Assembly: GCA_910587295.1 (NCBI GenBank)
Contig: CAJULP010000058.1
Coordinates: 13,750-77,749, forward strand
DNA: 64,000 bases
Reading direction: 5' to 3'
Origin: an uncultured Lachnospiraceae bacterium
GTDB lineage: Bacteria > Bacillota > Clostridia > Lachnospirales > Lachnospiraceae
Part shown: one piece after another, positions 59,638-64,000 of the stretch
Position numbering within the stretch: position 1 is the stretch's first letter
Layout: each line of letters begins with the position of its first letter
Translations under genes and position numbers: made by a program
Notes under the pieces: generated by a model
Told to the model about the DNA's origin: nothing
What the model saw: the letters and a program-made list of their open reading frames with translations, nothing else
The model's database searches: none

Positions 59638-61419
59638 ATGGAAAAAAAATCAGAATATGGATTAGTAAAGGTTATCTTTAAAACATTTAAAACTTTTTTC
59701 AGGTCAGATTTGAATGGAGCATTTAAGATGCTTTTTCTTTCGTTGCTTCCAGCACTTATATCGCCAATAAAAGTGATATGTGAAAATTACATATTTGAGG
59801 AAGCTGAAAAGGTAGTTTTGTTACAAACTATAGATTGGAGTAATTATTGGTGGTTTCTAGCTTTAATTATTGTTCAAATTGTGTATTTGGGTATTTATTC
59901 ATTATACAGAAGTAATATAAATTACATAGGAAGTGATCTTGAAATAAATTTACAGAACAATCTAAATGCTAAGACTGCCAATATCCCTTTAGAAATGTTT
60001 GACGATCCTTCTTTTTATAAAAATATTGAATTGGCACGAAATGTATCAAGAGATCTTAGATTCATGGTAATGATGTTCGTATCAGAAATCTTTAGCTATA
60101 TTATCACATTTATTTCCGTCACGGGCGTGATGTTTAGTTACCATTATGCTCTTGTATTATTGAGTATATTTGCAATTTTGCCTGACATTGTAGCTAAGAT
60201 ATTGCAATCGAAATACCGGTATAATGCTATGGATCGATTGCAAGAGTCAATACGCGGAAAAAAATATTTTGAGGATATTTTAACAAATGTAAAATCTCAG
60301 AAAGAGATAAGGATTTATAAGAGTCATAAGTTTTTCTTGAGTAAATGGAATGCTTTTCAATCCGATTTTTCACATGAGAAGAAAAAACTTATAAAATACC
60401 AGTTTAATTTAAATTCTATTTGTAGTATTTGTATGACAATAACATCAATAGCATCATTGTTATTAATTATATGCCTTGTGTTGGCTGGAGAAATAAAAAT
60501 TGGTGAATTTGCAGCGTCATTTAATGCGACCATACTATTAAAAACAAATTTCTCCAGAATTTTGAATCTGGGAATATTTAGTCTGGATTGTGGATTAAAA
60601 GGGAAATATTATTATTCCGTTATGAATTATCCTGAAAGGATTAGAAATACAGTTGCAGACATTACGCCAAAAGAAGGAATCAAATTTGAAAATGTGTTTT
60701 TTGCATATCAAAAGCAGAATGATGTGATTAAAGACATAAGCTGCAAAATTGACCCAGGAATGATTGTCGCTGTTGTTGGGGAAAATGGAGCAGGTAAATC
60801 AACTTTTTCAAAATTGCTTTTAGGGCTTTATCTTCCGGATAAAGGTAGTATTACATATAGTGGGAATAAAACCAAAGATATTGAGGAAGAAAATTTGTAT
60901 AAAAATTTGTCGGCAGTTTTTCAGGAATTTTGCAAATATAATTTCACTGTGGCGGAAAATGTTGTATTTTCTAACTTGCCTAATTCAAGTACAATACAGA
61001 AGGTATTAAAAATACTGCAAGATTTAGATTTTAAGATACAAGGAGAAGAAATATTAGCAGAAGATTTAAATTTACAATTAGGAATAGAATATGGAGGAAT
61101 AGAATTATCTGGGGGTAATTGGCAAAAGCTAGCCATTGCGAGAGGACTTCAGAAAAAACATCAGTTAATAGTACTTGATGAACCTACGTCATCAATAGAC
61201 TCGCTTACAGAAGAAAAAATCTTTCATGAAATACTTTTTGATAATTCTAAAGCGACAAAAGTATTTATAACACATCATATGAGCACAACGGCCTTGGCAG
61301 ACTATATTATTGTCTTGGATCATGGAAGCATTGTAGAAGCTGGAACACATAAAGAGCTATTGGATAAGAAAGGAACTTATGAAAAACTTTGGAATTCGCA
61401 AGCTAAATGGTATAAATAG
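59638..61419 (+). CDS. ABC exporter half-transporter 2
   Basis: Second fused permease-ATPase, 593 residues from ATG 59638. The frame is open from 59581, but a promoter-like TTGTAT/TTATAT pair (59549-59578) makes that start unlikely. Six transmembrane helices lie in the first 310 residues. The ATPase has Walker A GENGAGKST, signature LSGGNWQKLAIARGL, Walker B LIVLDEPTSSID and H-loop THHMSTTALAD. Both half-transporters thus keep complete catalytic motifs. Its last 41 bases overlap the start of the adenylating-enzyme frame. Confidence 0.88.
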   Translation: MEKKSEYGLVKVIFKTFKTFFRSDLNGAFKMLFLSLLPALISPIKVICENYIFEEAEKVVLLQTIDWSNYWWFLALIIVQIVYLGIYSLYRSNINYIGSDLEINLQNNLNAKTANIPLEMFDDPSFYKNIELARNVSRDLRFMVMMFVSEIFSYIITFISVTGVMFSYHYALVLLSIFAILPDIVAKILQSKYRYNAMDRLQESIRGKKYFEDILTNVKSQKEIRIYKSHKFFLSKWNAFQSDFSHEKKKLIKYQFNLNSICSICMTITSIASLLLIICLVLAGEIKIGEFAASFNATILLKTNFSRILNLGIFSLDCGLKGKYYYSVMNYPERIRNTVADITPKEGIKFENVFFAYQKQNDVIKDISCKIDPGMIVAVVGENGAGKSTFSKLLLGLYLPDKGSITYSGNKTKDIEEENLYKNLSAVFQEFCKYNFTVAENVVFSNLPNSSTIQKVLKILQDLDFKIQGEEILAEDLNLQLGIEYGGIELSGGNWQKLAIARGLQKKHQLIVLDEPTSSIDSLTEEKIFHEILFDNSKATKVFITHHMSTTALADYIIVLDHGSIVEAGTHKELLDKKGTYEKLWNSQAKWYK

Positions 61420-62805
61420 TGATATTTTAGCGAATAGAATGTACAAAGCGCTAAAGCATAATAAAGGTATAATAGAATTTCAAAGAGAGATTATATCATA
61501 CGATGAGTTATTAGGTGCTGCAAATAATCTTGGTATAGAATGGAAAAAAATGAGATTAGCCGTATTGCTATAAGCATGTCAAATTCGAAAGAGTTATTTA
61601 TTTTGTTGACTGCGGCAATGATATATTTAGATACGATATATATATTTCCAGATTATGTTGATGTGGGTGAAGTGATCTCAATATGTAAGCATAGGGGATT
61701 GGGTATGCTTTACACTGCAAAACAGAAAACCTATAAAATTGATTCCTATGAAATGGATGTGAATGATAATAATGTTAAGGTAGTTTTATTTTCATCGGGA
61801 ACTGTAAAAAAACCCAAAGGGGTTATGCTATCGAGTTTGAGTCTGTATAATAATGCTTATGCTGCATATAAGTGCTTGCAATATTCTGATAAGGACAAGA
61901 TTCTAATTTCAAAGCCCATCTATTATTCATATTGTTTCACAATAGAATTTTTGGCTGGAATCTTAAATGGAGCTTCTTTTTATATATATGAAGAAATGTT
62001 TTGGCCTTCGAAAATAGATTGGATAATCAGAAATAAAGGAATAACTGTTTGGTGTACTATTCCAACTACATTAAAATTATTTATAAAGGTGATACATGAG
62101 TATAGTGGAGTATTACGAATTTTAGGAATTGGAGGTGAAAAAACAACAACTAAATTAATGGAAAGCGCAAAAAGATATTTTATAAACACTCGAGTGGTTC
62201 AAATGTATGGTTTGGCGGAAGCTGGCCCTCTGGTAACGTGTTTAGATGCATCGTATAGTTTTGGTAAATTGAATTCTATTGGTGCTCCGGTTGAGGGAGT
62301 CTCTATAGAGATTAGAGATAGTAACAATAACATAGTAGATAAACCATTTCAGATAGGTGAATTGGTAATAAGCAGTAATAGCATAATGGAAGGATATCTG
62401 TTTTTAGGCTCCGAATCAAAAGGAGAGATTAGAGAAAGAAAATTATTTACGGGGGATCTGGGCTATTATGATGACGAGGGTTATTACTATTTATGCGGTA
62501 GAACGGATGATGTTGTTAAAGTAAATGGTAGAAAAGTATATTGTAAAGAAATAGAATTGGCTCTGCTAGAAATAAGAGGTATTGAAAATGCAATTGTAAT
62601 ATGTGTTAATGGCAAAGACTCTTTGATGCGGTTGGTAGCTTTTGTACAAGTAGAGAAAGAAATTGAGAATAAAGAAATTGTCCACTATTGTGTGAAAAAT
62701 AAAATTTATGTACCAGATGAAATACGTCAGATAAAACAATTACCACAAAGTAAAAATGGGAAAATATCTTTAAGAAAGTTGAGAGAACTTGTGGAAAAAA
62801 AATAA
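61379..62805 (+). CDS. Acyl/aminoacyl-adenylating enzyme, split by a -1 frame change
   Basis: AMP-dependent synthetase/ligase encoded in two overlapping frames. The first (61379-61573) has a good ribosome site (AAAGGAA) and gives the N-terminus, MYKALKHNKGIIEFQREIIS then YDELLGAANNLGIEWKK. The rest (61540-62805) holds IAISMSNSKELFILLTAAMIY, A3 FSSGTVKKPKGVMLS, A5 QMYGLAEAGP, A7-A8 FTGDLGYYDDEGYYYLCGRT with DDVVKVNGRK, and A10 SKNGKISLRKL with the catalytic Lys. Joining them at the A7 run (61544-61550) gives about 475 residues, normal for a stand-alone adenylation enzyme. It should activate a carboxylic acid and load the carrier protein encoded downstream. Confidence 0.8.
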
Positions 62806-62815
62806 TGAGGTAGAT

Positions 62816-63508
62816 ATGGAAAATATAACATATTGCAATTTTAAGAAAAGAATTGATGAATGTTCTGCAGTGATTTTCCCTATTGGAGCATTTGAGCAAC
62901 ACGGACCGGCAGCAACATTGGGAACGGATTATTATATTGCATCATATTTGGCTGAACAAATAAGCGAAAGAACAAATATAATGTATATACCATGTTTACC
63001 ATTTGGGTATAGTGTCATACATTCTAATTTCCCTGGAACTATAAGTTTAAGTAAAAAACTATATTTTGATATTATAAATAGCATAATAACAGAATTAGAA
63101 AAAAATAATGTTAGTAAAATAATTATAATAAATGGACATGGGGGGAACATTAGGCCTATTAAAAGGATAATAGAACATAGCAATATATGCTTTTTGCAAT
63201 GGTTTGAATTAATTGGAAATAAATATTTTGAAAATGAGCATAAATCTCATGCTGGTTCAGAAGAATTATCACTTTTAGCTGCCATAAAAAGTGAGTATGT
63301 AGATGAAGAAAAAATAGAGAATAGAGATCCGTCAAAAATGAATATAGTATGGAAGGAGTTACAACCAGAAGAAAGAAAAACAGAATATTATACGGAAAAT
63401 GGTGTATATTGTTATGCGGATAAATACAGTAAAGAGTTGGGACAAAGGATACTTGCTGATGTTGTTGATATAATGGTCGAAAAAATTAATATCTTTTTGA
63501 ATGCCTAA
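62816..63508 (+). CDS. Creatininase-family amidohydrolase (MftE-like)
   Basis: A 230-residue metalloenzyme of the creatininase superfamily. Metal-ligand motifs are FPIGAFEQHGPAATLGTD (Glu, His, Asp), IINGHGGN and HAGSEELS (Glu). The family includes creatininase, amidohydrolases of cofactor pathways, and MftE, which cleaves the mycofactocin precursor peptide. The start ATG 62816 follows GAGGTAG; the longer frame overlaps the adenylation gene. Tucked between an adenylating enzyme and a carrier protein, it may trim or release an amide-linked intermediate. Confidence 0.88.
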   Translation: MENITYCNFKKRIDECSAVIFPIGAFEQHGPAATLGTDYYIASYLAEQISERTNIMYIPCLPFGYSVIHSNFPGTISLSKKLYFDIINSIITELEKNNVSKIIIINGHGGNIRPIKRIIEHSNICFLQWFELIGNKYFENEHKSHAGSEELSLLAAIKSEYVDEEKIENRDPSKMNIVWKELQPEERKTEYYTENGVYCYADKYSKELGQRILADVVDIMVEKINIFLNA

Positions 63509-63552
63509 ATAGTTATTAACAAAATAAATTATTAAAGAAAGGTAGTATAATC

Positions 63553-63810
63553 ATGAAAAAAGAAATTGATCAAAAATTAATTAAAATAATAAATGAAAAT
63601 AGCGTAGTGAAAATTGATAAAAAAACATTTAATAATGACATTGATTTAATGGATGATTTGGGAATGAGTTCACTTTCCTTTGTTAGTCTAATGATATCAA
63701 TAGAAGAAGAATTTGAGATAGAAATCCCTGATGAATGTATGATGATTGATAAATTAAGAAAATATTGTAAACTAAAAGAATGTATTTTGGAACAAATGCA
63801 AAAGGGATAA
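63553..63810 (+). CDS. Acyl/peptidyl carrier protein
   Basis: An 85-residue acidic four-helix carrier protein. The phosphopantetheine attachment motif is DDLGMSSLSFVSLMISIEEE, with the Ser of MSSLSF (about residue 41) as the likely modified residue; the classical DSL is changed to SSL here. FEIEIPDE is the usual helix III region. It is too divergent and too isolated from fatty-acid genes to be the housekeeping AcpP, and most likely receives the substrate activated by the adenylating enzyme. Ribosome site AAAGG at 63537. Confidence 0.88.
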   Translation: MKKEIDQKLIKIINENSVVKIDKKTFNNDIDLMDDLGMSSLSFVSLMISIEEEFEIEIPDECMMIDKLRKYCKLKECILEQMQKG

Positions 63811-64000
63811 TCTAAATGTGTTAAGATTTTATTTCGAAATTTCTCTGAAATATTTATTTATCCTGAATTATTCACGGAACAACAGAGTCAACTGCTGAAA
63901 TCCGCATAGCTACTGCATTTTAATTGAATGTTGCTTTTCATTTATTTAGTGAATAGAAAAAGACCTCTATCTATGGTAAAATTTAGGTATCCAATCCAAA
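63811..64000. other. AT-rich end of window without a recognised gene
   Basis: I see no open frame of useful length, ribosome site or clear terminator. A TAAAAT sequence near 63975-63985 could be a -10 for a gene beyond the window. Whether the AT-rich island ends here cannot be judged. Confidence 0.4.

Noticed and set aside
1..64000. Insertion sequences, integrases, prophage genes, tRNA and rRNA
   Set aside because: I looked for transposase, integrase and phage motifs and for tRNA-like cloverleaf sequence and found none I could support.

Overview
The window looks like a chromosomal segment of a motile, xylan-using member of the Lachnospiraceae (Clostridia, Bacillota). The reasons are the gene orders uvrB-uvrA, mbl-flhO-flhP-flgJ, recD2-comFC-yvyF, cdaA-cdaR-glmM and uvrC-hprK-ROK-murB-rapZ-whiA-crh, the strong GGAGG-type ribosome sites, many TTG/GTG starts, and moderate GC. 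This placement rests on gene order and remembered families, not on a database search. I saw no rRNA, tRNA, CRISPR array, complete insertion sequence or replication origin.

Layout. (1) 1-6.9 kb is a decayed accessory zone. It holds a lipoprotein, a YtrA-type GntR regulator with a good operator, the internally deleted remains of its ABC transporter, an intact AgrA/AgrC-like two-component pair, small membrane proteins, and frameshifted remains of a CPBP protease and of YoaP/GNAT acetyltransferases. (2) 6.9-12 kb is uvrB-uvrA behind a LexA-like box. (3) 12-20 kb carries mbl, two FlgF/FlgG-type rod genes, a FlgJ-N rod-binding protein, recD2, comFC and a YvyF-type flagellar protein. (4) 18.7-24 kb carries two membrane proteins, the c-di-AMP/cell-wall operon cdaA-cdaR-glmM, and an HPr gene. 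(5) 24-26.3 kb holds two tandem YerB-like lipoproteins on the minus strand. (6) 26.8-31.9 kb is nucleotide-sugar and surface-glycan biosynthesis (rfbD, YuiD-like, gmd, a polytopic membrane protein, fcl). (7) 32-47.4 kb is core housekeeping: a DUF1846 protein, ftsH, uvrC, hprK, a ROK kinase, murB, rapZ, whiA, a Crh-like HPr, a lipid kinase, a chemoreceptor and fba. (8) 47.7-55.1 kb is a xylo-oligosaccharide utilisation cluster: a divergent AraC regulator, GH39, a Gfo/Idh oxidoreductase, GH8 (Rex type), a truncated GH127 and GH31. An Rpn/PD-(D/E)XK nuclease follows. (9) 56.3-63.8 kb is a visibly AT-rich island.

The AT-rich island is the best candidate for an undescribed system. It encodes an S41 peptidase, two complete ABC half-exporters with catalytically intact ATPase motifs, an acyl/aminoacyl-adenylating enzyme (split by a -1 frame change at an A7 run), a creatininase-family amidohydrolase related to the mycofactocin peptidase MftE, and a stand-alone carrier protein. 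Together these look like activation, carrier loading, trimming and export of a small peptide-like or acyl product. The island may continue past the right edge of the window, so no product or precursor can be named.

Carbon control is a second theme. hprK, an HPr with His15 and Ser46, and a second Crh-like HPr with Glu in place of His15 all lie in this window, alongside glycolytic fba and the xylan cluster.
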